Shown here in pieces: positions 1-8,675 of a DNA stretch of 64,000 nt. The position numbers and the translations under genes are program-made. Under the pieces are notes generated by a model. That model saw only the letters and a list, made by a program, of their open reading frames with translations, did not search any database and was not told the DNA's origin. Source of the stretch: Clostridium sp. OS1-26 (lineage in GTDB: Bacteria > Bacillota > Clostridia > Clostridiales > Clostridiaceae); contig NZ_CP133264.1 in the NCBI RefSeq assembly GCF_030915445.1, positions 1,798,001-1,862,000 of the forward strand, in the 5' to 3' direction. Within the stretch, counting starts at the first letter, position 1. Every line of letters starts with the position of its first letter.

Positions 1-1778
1 ATAGCACCAGGAACTGCTGTTATTACAGCAACTTCTGAGGATGGTTTTAAAAGTGCAGCATGTATGGTTACTGTTACTAATCCTATAATTACAGTTAGCT
101 TAGATAAAACTAGTGAAATATTTACAGTAGGTGAAACGGGTATGCTTAAAGCTACTGTAACAAAGACTAATATGGATCGAAGTACGGTTGTCAATCAAAT
201 GGTCACCTTCAAATCCTCAAATAATGATGTAATGCAAGTTGGAGGTAATGGTTTTGTATATGCAGCAGGTCCAGGAACAGCAACTATTACAGCCTCTACT
301 GAAGGTGGAAGCAACGTTGCTGCTTGTTTTGTAACTGTTAATGCTAAAAATAATACAAGCTCCTTAGTTTTAAGTAAAAAAGCTGCTTTTATAGTAGTTG
401 GGGGAACAGATAAATTAACGGCAAGTGTAGTATCAACAGGTACAGTAAATCCAGTAGTAAATTGGACTTCCTCTGATCCTAATGTAGTAAAAGTATTGGA
501 AGGTATATTGCTAGGTATGAACCCAGGAACTGCAGTTATTACCGCAACTACAGCTGATGGTACTTCTACTGCAACCTGTAGTGTAACAGTATACACTGCA
601 GGAACAGTGCCTATTTCATTACAATCAATAAGCTTAAACAAAACCAGTACTAAATTAACAGTAGGAGCATCTGAAACTCTTACGGCTGCGTTAAATCCAG
701 CAAATGCAACAAATTACTCATTAGTTTGGAAGTCTTCAAATCCAAATGTAGCATCGGTGAATGGCAACGGAGTAGTAAGTGCACTTAGTGCTGGAAGTAC
801 ACTGATAACAGTAAGCACTTCGGATGGAACCATAAGCTCCTCTTGCACCGTTACAGTTGCTGATAAAAGTATTCCAGCAAGTACTATAAATACAACAAGA
901 CTTGGTGGAAGCGATAGATATGAAACTTCAGTTGCTATTTCAAAATCGAATTGGAAGGGAACTTCAACCTATGCCGTTCTTGCATCTGGTAACGGTTTCG
1001 CTGACGGTTTAAGTTCAGCGGCTTTAGCAAAAAAATATAATGCACCAATTTTACTTACAGAAAAGGACTCTATACCTGATAGTGTGTTAGCGGAAATCAC
1101 AAGGCTTCATGTAACTAATGTTCTTATAACAGGTGGAGTTGGAGTTGTATCACAGTCTGTTGAAAAGAAGCTAAATTCACTTGGAATAACTACAGAAAGA
1201 ATTGGCGGAAAAGATAGGTATGAAACCTCAATAAAAGTTGCTGAAAAGGTAGGCAGCACAAATGGAGAAGTAATCATTGCTAATGGCTATCAGTGGACAG
1301 ATGCGTTGTCCATATCTTCAATAGCTGCAAAAAGGGAACTCCTATAATATTGGCAGATAAAAACACCTTACCAGATTCAGTAAAGACATATATCAATAAC
1401 AACAAAATTACTAAAGCCTATGTTTTAGGTGATACTGATATAATAAGCGATAAGGTTGCAAATAAGCTTCCTAATATCACAAGAATAACAGGAAACAATG
1501 AGTACGAAAGAAACATCAATATTATTAAAAACTTTCAAAATGATATAGATTTCAGCAATATATGTATAGCCTCAGGAAAGGACTTCCCAGATTCATTATC
1601 AGGTTCTGCATTAGCAGCAATGAATTCTTCAGCAATAGTACTTGTAGATGATAAAAATTCACAAGGGGTAACTACAGAGTTCATAAAAGGAAAGTTATCC
1701 AAAGTCAGCAATGTGTATATATTTGGATTACAGGGAGCAGTAAATGATAGTGTAATTCAAAGTCTATTTAATAAGTAA
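1..1778 (+). CDS. Secreted Big_2 / CWB2 cell-surface protein, 5' partial, with an internal frameshift
   Basis: The reading frame is already open at base 1, so the N-terminus lies outside the window. The visible protein has about three and a half bacterial Ig-like (Big_2) domains (recurring pattern of V-G-x-x-x-x-L-x-A, W-x-S-S-x-P-x-V and G-T-A-x-I-T-A), then three CWB2 repeats starting near base 895 (TRLGGSDRYETS and R-I-G-G-K-D-R-Y-E-T-S). CWB2 repeats are known to anchor proteins non-covalently to a clostridial wall polymer. The frame breaks at the A5 run 1329-1333: six As would restore GCA AAA AAG GGA ACT and join the second CWB2 repeat to its continuation, which runs to the TAA at 1776-1778. 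The break is probably a base-calling error, although slippage-based variation is possible. It is followed by a hairpin terminator. The CWB2 assignment is firm; the ligand of the Ig domains is unknown. Confidence 0.88.
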
Positions 1779-1784
1779 AATAGT

Positions 1785-1831
1785 AAATGAGACTATTCAA
1801 ATATTATTATAGTATTTGAATAGTCTCATTT
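1785..1831 (+). terminator. Hairpin terminator after the Big_2/CWB2 gene
   Basis: Perfect 19-bp inverted repeat (arms 1785-1803 and 1813-1831, core GAGACTATTCAAATA) with a 9-nt loop, starting seven bases after the stop codon. The T tract after the right arm is only TTT, but the stem is long. It may also serve the convergent minus-strand gene ending at 1919. Confidence 0.75.
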
Positions 1832-1918
1832 AACGTAATGAAGCTTGGAAACATATCCGGTTGTATAAGTTAACTGACCGTCTAGTAACCCTACATATTG
1901 TATGTAAATTCTTTGATG

Positions 1919-2326
1919 TTATTTAGAGATAATAACTAAAATTAGATCCTTTCCTGCCTTTTGAAATAAAAAGTTTGCCATATGCTTGTCTTTTTTAGCT
2001 GAAATTGCAAAGTACTGTTGACCTTGTGCGATGGTCCATCCATCCTTTTTAAGCATTTTTTCGTAATCTTTATAAACCTTCTCATCAGTAGTATCTTTAA
2101 TTGTATATCTTGCAGTAGTAAAAGGAGACTTATCAGTAGGAGTGGTAACCTGAGTTGCCTTTGTCTGATTGTATGAAGGAACATATTTTATTTCCTCAGT
2201 ATAAGTTATTTTAGGAGTAAAACCTAAGCTAATGTTATTATTTGATTTCAGCAAACTATATGAAACCAAACCAACAGCAAGAATAGCTATAACTAAAATT
2301 ACAATATTACGGGTATTTTTTTTCAT
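1919..2326 (-). CDS. Hypothetical membrane-anchored protein
   Basis: This is a 135-residue protein that I do not recognise. I chose the ATG at 2326 (protein starting MKKNTRN) over an upstream ATG at 2335 because a good ribosome binding site, TGAGGTGA (2332-2339 on the complement), lies five bases before it. Residues about 8-28 form a single hydrophobic segment, with no lipobox cysteine, so it is probably an N-terminal anchor. The remaining 105 or so residues are hydrophilic and should lie outside the membrane, with a mixed Lys/Thr-rich region followed by a compact C-terminal domain (DGWTIAQGQQYFAIS). It is convergent with the Big_2/CWB2 gene and diverges from the SLAP genes. The setting suggests an envelope role, but the function is unknown. 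Confidence 0.7.
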   Translation of the reverse strand: MKKNTRNIVILVIAILAVGLVSYSLLKSNNNISLGFTPKITYTEEIKYVPSYNQTKATQVTTPTDKSPFTTARYTIKDTTDEKVYKDYEKMLKKDGWTIAQGQQYFAISAKKDKHMANFLFQKAGKDLILVIISK

Positions 2327-2576
2327 AAGAATCACCTCAAATTATTTTAATTAATCTTTATTATTTTATCCAACAGAAAATATTCTAATATATTTTAGAA
2401 AGTATATCAAGTACATTGATGCAAAGTATACAAACTGTTAAAAATATAATTAGGCAGAAAAAATTATAATAAGCCTAGCATTTTTTTACTCTTCAATGCT
2501 AAGAAGATATATGATATAATATAGTTTGAATTCAATTTTTAAACAATTTATACATTTTAGAAAGGAAAAGTATTTT

Positions 2577-3155
2577 ATGAGTTATAATGATCAAGAGAAA
2601 TTCGATGGTACCATTATTATAGATGACAGTTTAGGCGAGTCGATAACGATTAGCGCAAGAGGACAATATTTAGATGATAATCATATACATAAGCTTTCAC
2701 CGAATGGTAAAGTAATTATTAGTATACCAAAAGATATAAATGATGAAACTTCAAGGGAAGTATTAATTAGCGAATTATTAAAGCTTGGATTTGAAAATAT
2801 ACCAGAAGAATTAAATGAAGAGGAACTTAAAGATATTATAGGCTTTGCAATAAGTAAAATGGATAAAGAAGCATCATATGGACAGATATATCCTTTTATA
2901 GTAAAAAAATGTGAAAATGATGATTTATCAATTATACTATTGATGAACAATAAAAATACTTTTCCATTTGAATTAGCACAGCTTCCAATTACATTGAAAG
3001 ATGCAGAAGAAAAAGTTGTTTTTGCTGATTTTGTAAAGTTAAATAAAGCAATTTGTGCTGAAAAAACAGGGATATACTATATAAAAGTCAATAAGGAAGA
3101 TGTAAAAGAAAAAGACATGGACTTATCAACCTGGTCAATAATATTTCAAGTGTAG
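2577..3155 (+). CDS. SLAP-domain protein
   Basis: This is a 192-residue protein. The start ATG at 2577 follows AGAAAGGAAAAG; an in-frame ATG-like start further upstream has no ribosome binding site. The C-terminal half (about residues 110-192) has the layout of the SLAP domain known from S-layer/accessory Sec contexts: a strand, M-N-N-K-N, a LPITLKD motif, V-V-F-A-D-F, a variable segment, then D-L-S-T-W-S-I-I-F. The N-terminal half is acidic and not recognised. No signal peptide or membrane segment is visible, so it is either cytoplasmic or exported by a route that does not use a classical signal. The next gene also carries SLAP domains. A TATAAT-like box near 2514-2520 may be its -10 element. 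Confidence 0.72.
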   Translation: MSYNDQEKFDGTIIIDDSLGESITISARGQYLDDNHIHKLSPNGKVIISIPKDINDETSREVLISELLKLGFENIPEELNEEELKDIIGFAISKMDKEASYGQIYPFIVKKCENDDLSIILLMNNKNTFPFELAQLPITLKDAEEKVVFADFVKLNKAICAEKTGIYYIKVNKEDVKEKDMDLSTWSIIFQV

Positions 3156-3243
3156 AATGTAAAATTTACAGTATTATTTTTGAAAAAATTATTTAATGAG
3201 CTTATAATAAAAATATAGTACATTAGAAAAATAGAGGTGTAAA

Positions 3244-4127
3244 ATGGCAAAGGAAATAAAAAATATGGAAAATAACGAAATCCAAAATAAAGAAGACAAT
3301 AGAGAATATGTACCAACCATCCTTTCACTTTTGGAGTTTGATGAGAATGTAATGTCTGATGTTCAAAAAGAAATTTTAGAAGAAGAATTATCAGAGTTTC
3401 AGCAAATAAAAGAAGGAGAAGTTAACATAGCTGGTGTTTATGTTTACGATTCAGGAAATAAAGAAGATAAGATAGAAGTTAAGGCTTATATTAGAAATGG
3501 CTTGACAAAAAGTATAGATCTTGAGAGTATACCACTTTTTATATCAAACTCAAAAAACAAATACTAGCATATCAAGTATTTAATTTGAAAAGTTTAGGAA
3601 CTATTCCTGCTCATTCAGCAAGACCTGTAAAGCTTTATTTTGAGAGAAAAAATGTAAATGCGGACAGCATTGATACAAATGACTGGAATATAGCTTTTGA
3701 TGCTAAGCTTAATGTTGCTAGAAGAGTTAAAGTACAATATGAAGATTTACCAGAAGGAATTAGTTTAGAAGATAAACTTGTTTATGATAATTTCTTAAAG
3801 GAACTGCCAGAGCTGCAAGAGGGTCAATTTACGATATCTACTTTTAGTATAGGTATGCAAAAAGAAGGCAATATAATAGTTTCATTAGTTATGAGAAATG
3901 CTGCTGATAAACCATTTGGAATAGGTAGATTACCTGTGACTTTAAGAGATGGAAATGGAGTAGTAATATTCTCAGAAGAATTTGAGCTAACTAATTTTAA
4001 AGTTAATCCTATTAGAGCAAAGATATGTAATATCATGTTCCCAACTTCAGTAAAAATAGAAGAAGATATGGAATTAAAGAATTGGTCAGTATCTTTTAAC
4101 TTAGAGCAAGTAGGAACAAAAAGATAG
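3244..4127 (+). CDS. Two-SLAP-domain protein, interrupted by a single-base frameshift
   Basis: The first 108 codons (ATG 3244, preceded by AGAGGTG) end at a TAG at 3565-3567, in the middle of a SLAP domain. The rest of that domain continues in another frame to 4127. One extra A in the A-rich stretch 3552-3561 gives N-K-I-L-A-Y-Q-V-F-N-L-K-S-L-G and restores one protein of about 294 residues with two SLAP domains. Domain 1 includes A-Y-I-R-N-G-L and ends T-N-D-W-N-I-A-F. Domain 2 includes M-R-N-A-A-D-K-P, RLPVTLRDGNG and K-N-W-S-V-S-F. There is no signal peptide. It shares family and orientation with the preceding SLAP gene and is probably co-transcribed with it. A terminator follows. Confidence 0.7.
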
Positions 4128-4151
4128 TTAATTAAAAGTAAATAATTTAGT

Positions 4152-4190
4152 AAAGCTATAACTTTTGTAATAATTAAGGTTATAGCTTTT
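4152..4190 (+). terminator. Hairpin terminator after the SLAP genes
   Basis: Inverted repeat AAAGCTATAAC (4152-4162) / GTTATAGCTTT (4179-4189), ending in TTTT. It lies 25 bases after the stop of the two-domain SLAP gene. The 250 bases from here to the next gene are AT-rich, and I see no convincing promoter or RNA element in them. Confidence 0.75.
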
Positions 4191-4441
4191 ATCTTAAGAG
4201 ACGTAAATGCTGGAAAGTTATGAGTTATGGGAATATATATCTAACAATGAAAATAATGTATGTGTAAATTAATTAAAAACTTAATATTTCAATATTGAAC
4301 CAATATTGTATATATGCTATCATAATTATCATAGAATACAATTATTGAAACATATAGCTTTATAGCTAAATTAAGTAAATGATAGTACATATGGTTAGAT
4401 AAAGGGAAACAAGTTTAAAGGTCTAAGAAGGGAGAAATTAA

Positions 4442-5548
4442 ATGAATAGGAAGAAGATACTGTCTATTTTCATTATTGGATTAACACTTATTTGCAGCAG
4501 TACAGCTATAGCGGCTCAAACCACTGCAGACAATTCATTAGACATCGAGAAGGTTGCCATAAAGGCTATAGACAATTCTATACCAGTTAAAACCTATGAA
4601 AGGAATACTGATAATGCCAATAAGCTATACAACTATACAGTAGCTGGTGCGCAGAAAGCAATATATTATGGTAAAGCAAGTGTACAAGCAATTATAATTG
4701 CTCCTTGGGAGGCAAAGAACAACTTTAATCAATTTGTAATTAATAAAGGGGTTGTAAAAAATGCTGTAAGAATAAATGCTTATTCAAGTTACATAAATCT
4801 TTTAAAAGCAAATTATGCAGTAAATATTCAGCAGCAATTAGCTGATAGTATGTATAAAGAGAATCAAAAAGCTCAATCACAGTTAGCAAATGGTCAAATA
4901 TCAAGAAGCGATGCAAGATTAGCACAAATAAATTATGAAAAAGCTGTCCTTGATCTAAACAAATATAAAAATAGTTTTGATTCAGCATCTATGGCTGTAA
5001 ATTTAGCGATGGGTGAAGATATAAATAAGAGATATACCACTTTAGTTGATAAAAATATAGTGCCTTCAAATAAGCTTAGAACATTAGATAACTATGTAAA
5101 AGGTGCACTGCAAAATAGAGCAGAAATTGTAAATGACCAGAACACAGTAGATACAAAGAAGAAGGAACTTGAGTATACGCAGTATGAGAGGTATTCAGAT
5201 TATGAGTTTTATTTACAACAAATTCAAACTGATATAGATAATTCTCAAAATACCTTAGATGAAGATAAAATAAAGGTTCAATTGGATATTAACAATGGTT
5301 ATAAGCTTCTTGAAACCAATAAAAAGACAATGGAAAGTAAACAAGCTGCTTGTGACCTTGCACAATCAAATTATGAAGCAGGAAAGGTTCAATATGATAA
5401 TGGAATGATTACATTAAAACAATATCAGGACATTCAAATTGCTTTAGCTAAAGCACAGATGGACCTTAAAAATGCACAGTTAGATACATGGCTGCAGCAG
5501 ACAATGATGAGCTATGCAAGTGACGTTGGATATGTAGCAAAAAAATAG
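4442..5548 (+). CDS. TolC-family (outer membrane efflux protein-like) secreted coiled-coil protein
   Basis: This is a 368-residue protein with a clear Sec signal peptide (MNRKK, hydrophobic core, AIA-A cleavage region near residue 25). The mature protein is mostly alpha-helical and rich in Gln, Asn, Lys and Ala. Two related halves carry the TolC/OEP pattern of long helices: A-N-Y-A-V-N-I-Q-Q-Q-L-A-D-S near residue 120, then Y-E-A-G-K-V-Q-Y-D-N-G-M-I-T-L-K near residue 315, matching the typical YxxGxxs/tL motif that ends each half. Gram-negative TolC proteins form outer-membrane export channels; Gram-positive members lack an outer membrane and their role is unclear. The start has GGGAGAAAT as ribosome binding site. 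The paralogue begins 13 bases downstream, so the two are probably an operon and perhaps form hetero-oligomers. Confidence 0.75.
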   Translation: MNRKKILSIFIIGLTLICSSTAIAAQTTADNSLDIEKVAIKAIDNSIPVKTYERNTDNANKLYNYTVAGAQKAIYYGKASVQAIIIAPWEAKNNFNQFVINKGVVKNAVRINAYSSYINLLKANYAVNIQQQLADSMYKENQKAQSQLANGQISRSDARLAQINYEKAVLDLNKYKNSFDSASMAVNLAMGEDINKRYTTLVDKNIVPSNKLRTLDNYVKGALQNRAEIVNDQNTVDTKKKELEYTQYERYSDYEFYLQQIQTDIDNSQNTLDEDKIKVQLDINNGYKLLETNKKTMESKQAACDLAQSNYEAGKVQYDNGMITLKQYQDIQIALAKAQMDLKNAQLDTWLQQTMMSYASDVGYVAKK

Positions 5549-5561
5549 AAGAGGTGATATT

Positions 5562-6725
5562 ATGAAAAAGAAATTTATAATTCCAATGGTATTGACAATG
5601 ACAGTGGCAATTTCGATGCCAATATATGTATCTGCAGACACTGCTGCAACAAGTGCAGCTTCAAATACTAATGTAACAGTTAGTGATACTTCAACAAATG
5701 CTCCAGCAGCACCTACCAAGTTAAGCCTTTCATTAGAAGATGCATTGAATCGTGTAGAAAAAGGCTATAATCAAATAGTACTTGATGATAAATATATTGA
5801 AATTTTAGACAGGCAGCACCAAAATGAAATAGGTCGTAAAGATTCTTTGAAGAAAACTTCTGGTAGTGCCCCATCTGAGGACGAAGCGAAAATATTAAAC
5901 TATAATGTACCTGTCGCACTATATAACTTAAATGATAAAAAGCATCAGAGGGAAGTTGATTTAAAAAGTGCAAAGGTTACAATAACAACAGAATATCAAA
6001 ATATACTTGCTGCCCAATTGAAAGTAGAGTTGATAAATAAACAAATTGCAAACCTGCAAAAACAAATTGATTTAACAAAGGAGAAGATTAAGGTAGGAAT
6101 GGCTAAAGACTCTGACCTTGATACATATAAAGCTTCAATGGCAACCTTACAAGCAAATCTTAGCTCAGTAAAGATTGCAATAGATTCATCTATGATTACT
6201 TTAAAAAATGATTTAGGACTTGACCTAGATACTGAATTGACTCTTACTTCAAAACCAATGGAGTATGTAAAGTATGATGGATCAAAGGTTGATGCCCAAA
6301 TACAAGGGGCTATAGACAATAGCTATAGTTTGAAAGCATTACAACAGCAAATTGATAATGAAAACATACTAATTGATCTTTACAATAGATATGGAGATAC
6401 TAAGAAAAGTACTGAAGATATAACACTTCAAGGCTTAAAGGATCAGCTAGATTTAAAACCAAATGCTATAAAGGTTCAATTAAAGGTTCAGTATAACAGT
6501 TTGAAATCCTTAGAAGATGGTGTAGAAGCTGATAAATTTGCTATAGAAGCTGCGCAAATAAGCTTAGACCTTATACAGCAAAAATATAACTTAGGACAAG
6601 CGATTTATTTAGAAGTATTTAACGCACAGCTACAACTTGACAGTGCAAAGAATACTTTACAACAGGATATAATTTCATATATGACTGCAGTAACAAGCTT
6701 CCAAAATAGTTTAGAATTACAATAA
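5562..6725 (+). CDS. Second TolC-family secreted coiled-coil protein
   Basis: This is a 387-residue protein with a signal peptide ending near YVSA-D (residue about 26), preceded by a GAGGTGAT ribosome binding site. After a Ser/Thr/Ala-rich linker comes L-S-L-E-D-A-L-N-R-V, the helical start typical of OEP domains. Long amphipathic helices follow (K-I-K-V-G-M-A-K-D-S-D-L-D-T-Y near residue 175 and Y-N-L-G-Q-A-I-Y-L-E-V-F-N-A-Q near residue 345). These two motifs correspond to the repeated half-domains of TolC. It lies 13 bases after its paralogue, and a strong terminator follows. It may act with the HlyD/MacA-like adaptors further along the window, but that link is inference. Confidence 0.75.
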   Translation: MKKKFIIPMVLTMTVAISMPIYVSADTAATSAASNTNVTVSDTSTNAPAAPTKLSLSLEDALNRVEKGYNQIVLDDKYIEILDRQHQNEIGRKDSLKKTSGSAPSEDEAKILNYNVPVALYNLNDKKHQREVDLKSAKVTITTEYQNILAAQLKVELINKQIANLQKQIDLTKEKIKVGMAKDSDLDTYKASMATLQANLSSVKIAIDSSMITLKNDLGLDLDTELTLTSKPMEYVKYDGSKVDAQIQGAIDNSYSLKALQQQIDNENILIDLYNRYGDTKKSTEDITLQGLKDQLDLKPNAIKVQLKVQYNSLKSLEDGVEADKFAIEAAQISLDLIQQKYNLGQAIYLEVFNAQLQLDSAKNTLQQDIISYMTAVTSFQNSLELQ

Positions 6726-6734
6726 CAATTAAAG

Positions 6735-6771
6735 ATCCCCTTATATTATATGCATGTTAATATAAGGGGAT
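6735..6771 (+). terminator. Hairpin terminator after the TolC-like pair
   Basis: Perfect inverted repeat ATCCCCTTATATTA (6735-6748) / TAATATAAGGGGAT (6758-6771), followed by TATATTTTA. Confidence 0.85.
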
Positions 6772-6809
6772 TATATTTTAATGTTTTATAGATAAACCAA
6801 CTAAAAAAC

Positions 6810-6879
6810 AGCCTTATGGAGAGAGATATTTTTTTTAAAACGAACTTAAGTTTTAAAATATATCTCGACACATAAGGCT
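6810..6879 (-). terminator. Hairpin terminator of the minus-strand CWB2 gene
   Basis: Long imperfect inverted repeat: AGCCTTATG (6810-6818) pairs with CATAAGGCT (6871-6879), and an inner stem pairs GAGATATTTT with AAATATATCTC. Read on the minus strand it ends in TGTTTTTTAG, as expected for the gene that stops at 6903. Confidence 0.75.
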
Positions 6880-6902
6880 ATTTTTAACTATGATTATTTA
6901 TA

Positions 6903-8366
6903 TTAATTAGTAACAGAAGCTTCAATACCGGAACTTATTGAATTAGTATCTCCTAAGATTATTACATTCTTATAATTGTTATTTTTGATGTAACTTTTAA
7001 CATTAGAAGCATCATTGCCTACAAGAATAATTGGAGCACCATATTTTGCAGCTACTGAGCTTCCAGTAAGAGCATTTTTAAAGTCAGTTCCAGTAGCTAG
7101 TACTATTGTTGAATTGTTACTAGAACTAAAGGCTTTACATATATTCATTGAAGTTTCATATCTGTCTGCACCAAAAATTCTAGATACATCATTAGAATAA
7201 CCCTTTAATGAACTATAGACATTTTCAGAAACCACTCCAGAACCACCTATAACATAAATTTTTGAAGGCTTAATCTTTGTAAGTTGATCAATTGTCTCCT
7301 GTGGAATACTATTTTGCTCAGTCAATAATATTGGATAACCTTTAGCTGCTGCTATACTGCTGATACTTAAAGCATCAGGATAGTTCTCGCCGTTCACAAT
7401 AACAACAGGAGTATTTTCTGCTATATTTAATTTGTCATTGATTTGACTACAGGTACCATATCTGTTATCCCCACCAAGTCTAATTACAATGAAGCCGTTT
7501 TTCTTGAAAGTATTTTCAATATCAGAATTTATTGCTCCTTCTTTTCCTAATATGTATACGGAGCCGCCTTTCTTAAGGTTAGTATTTACATAGTCATACA
7601 CTTTGGAATCTTCACTTGTATTCATAAAAAATACTGGAGCTTTAAGCTTTGAAGCTAGTACTGTGCCTGATAATGCATCAGCAAAGCTTGTACCAGAAGT
7701 TATTATTACATTATCAAGTGGTGAGTTATTTAATTCAGCAGCCATATCAAACATAGAGTTCAATCTTTTATGTGCTAATGTATTTACTGATGGTTTATTA
7801 TTTACCTCTGAAGTATTGCCTGCATCAGGTATTATACTTCCTGATGGAATATATGGAAGTCCGCCAGTTAATTGTTTATATAGAGCCTCATCTATTACAT
7901 TTTCTGAAGTTACACCACTATATTGTAAATCACCATCTTTAAATTCCCAACAATATGAGTTGTATTTAACTAAAGGATATCTACTTGGCTCTACATTTAA
8001 AAATTTATAAAAGGTTGTATTTAATTTAGTTATAGGATCCTCGTAGGTTACAGTATTGGGGTCTATAATATTATTAGTTATATAGTATATATTTTCATCC
8101 TGTGGAATGAATTGCTGGCCTTTTAATGTGGAAGTAGAGGTATCAAGGATCTTTCTTACTATAACTGAATCCTCAGGCATTGATTTGGCAGCTTTAATAA
8201 GCTCATCATAGCCCATTTTACTAAGTGAAGAAACATCAGAAGCAGCTGAAGTAGTAACTGTTGTATCTTCTGAAGCAGCCTTTATAGGTTGAATTGACCA
8301 TGCTGTAGTTATACAAAGTGATAAAGTAAGGGTAGAAATAAGTTTCAAATATTTACGTGAATTCAT
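6903..8366 (-). CDS. Secreted CWB2-repeat cell wall protein
   Basis: This is a 487-residue protein from ATG 8366, preceded on the complement by AGGAG. A longer start upstream would place the ribosome binding site inside the gene. An N-terminal signal peptide (MNSRKYLKL, hydrophobic core, I-K-A-A-S near residue 31) is followed by a region of about 170 residues I cannot assign (contains DENIYYITNNIIDP and Y-N-S-Y-C-W-E-F). Three CWB2 repeats fill the C-terminal 290 residues, with hallmark R-L-G-G-D-N-R-Y, Y-P-D-A-L-S-I-S-S-I-A-A, Y-V-I-G-G-S-G-V-V and R-I-F-G-A-D-R-Y-E-T-S. CWB2 triplets bind a wall polymer in C. difficile; the N-terminal domain is likely the functional part. It is convergent with the TolC-like pair and has its own terminator. 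Confidence 0.88.
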   Translation of the reverse strand: MNSRKYLKLISTLTLSLCITTAWSIQPIKAASEDTTVTTSAASDVSSLSKMGYDELIKAAKSMPEDSVIVRKILDTSTSTLKGQQFIPQDENIYYITNNIIDPNTVTYEDPITKLNTTFYKFLNVEPSRYPLVKYNSYCWEFKDGDLQYSGVTSENVIDEALYKQLTGGLPYIPSGSIIPDAGNTSEVNNKPSVNTLAHKRLNSMFDMAAELNNSPLDNVIITSGTSFADALSGTVLASKLKAPVFFMNTSEDSKVYDYVNTNLKKGGSVYILGKEGAINSDIENTFKKNGFIVIRLGGDNRYGTCSQINDKLNIAENTPVVIVNGENYPDALSISSIAAAKGYPILLTEQNSIPQETIDQLTKIKPSKIYVIGGSGVVSENVYSSLKGYSNDVSRIFGADRYETSMNICKAFSSSNNSTIVLATGTDFKNALTGSSVAAKYGAPIILVGNDASNVKSYIKNNNYKNVIILGDTNSISSGIEASVTN

Positions 8367-8465
8367 CAAAATAACATCTCCTGACATAATTTCTATTGTT
8401 AATAATTTTATATGTAGGTTAATTATATCAAATAGTATTAGACAGTTAAATAGTTTAACAAAAAA

Positions 8466-8495
8466 TTGACAATTATAGCGGCATACAGATATTAT
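8466..8495 (+). promoter_or_regulatory. Candidate sigma-A promoter for the O-antigen ligase-like gene
   Basis: TTGACA (8466-8471), 18-bp spacer, TATTAT (8490-8495). It lies about 180 bases before the ATG at 8676, in the 309-base divergent gap between the minus-strand CWB2 gene and the O-antigen ligase-like gene. A TATAAT on the complement near 8420 may serve the CWB2 gene. Nothing else is recognised in the gap. Confidence 0.45.
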
Positions 8496-8675
8496 TAAGG
8501 CATAAGGGGCTTAAATGAAGAAATCAGAATGATATTATTTATTTGCACATAAAGTAATTTGTTAAATTTTTTGCAAAAATTTCATGAGAAAAAGTTGTAT
8601 ATACTGGCAAAATACATTAATATTAAATATGTGTAGTATTTTGTAATTTATAAGCTGTATATTGGAGGTAAAAAA

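Noticed and set aside
195..641. Open reading frame on the minus strand inside the Big_2 domains
   Set aside because: It is antisense to a strongly supported repeat protein, has low-complexity Val/Thr-rich content and no ribosome binding site.
1..900. DNA-level direct repeats at the left edge
   Set aside because: They are explained by tandem Big_2 protein domains of diverged sequence.
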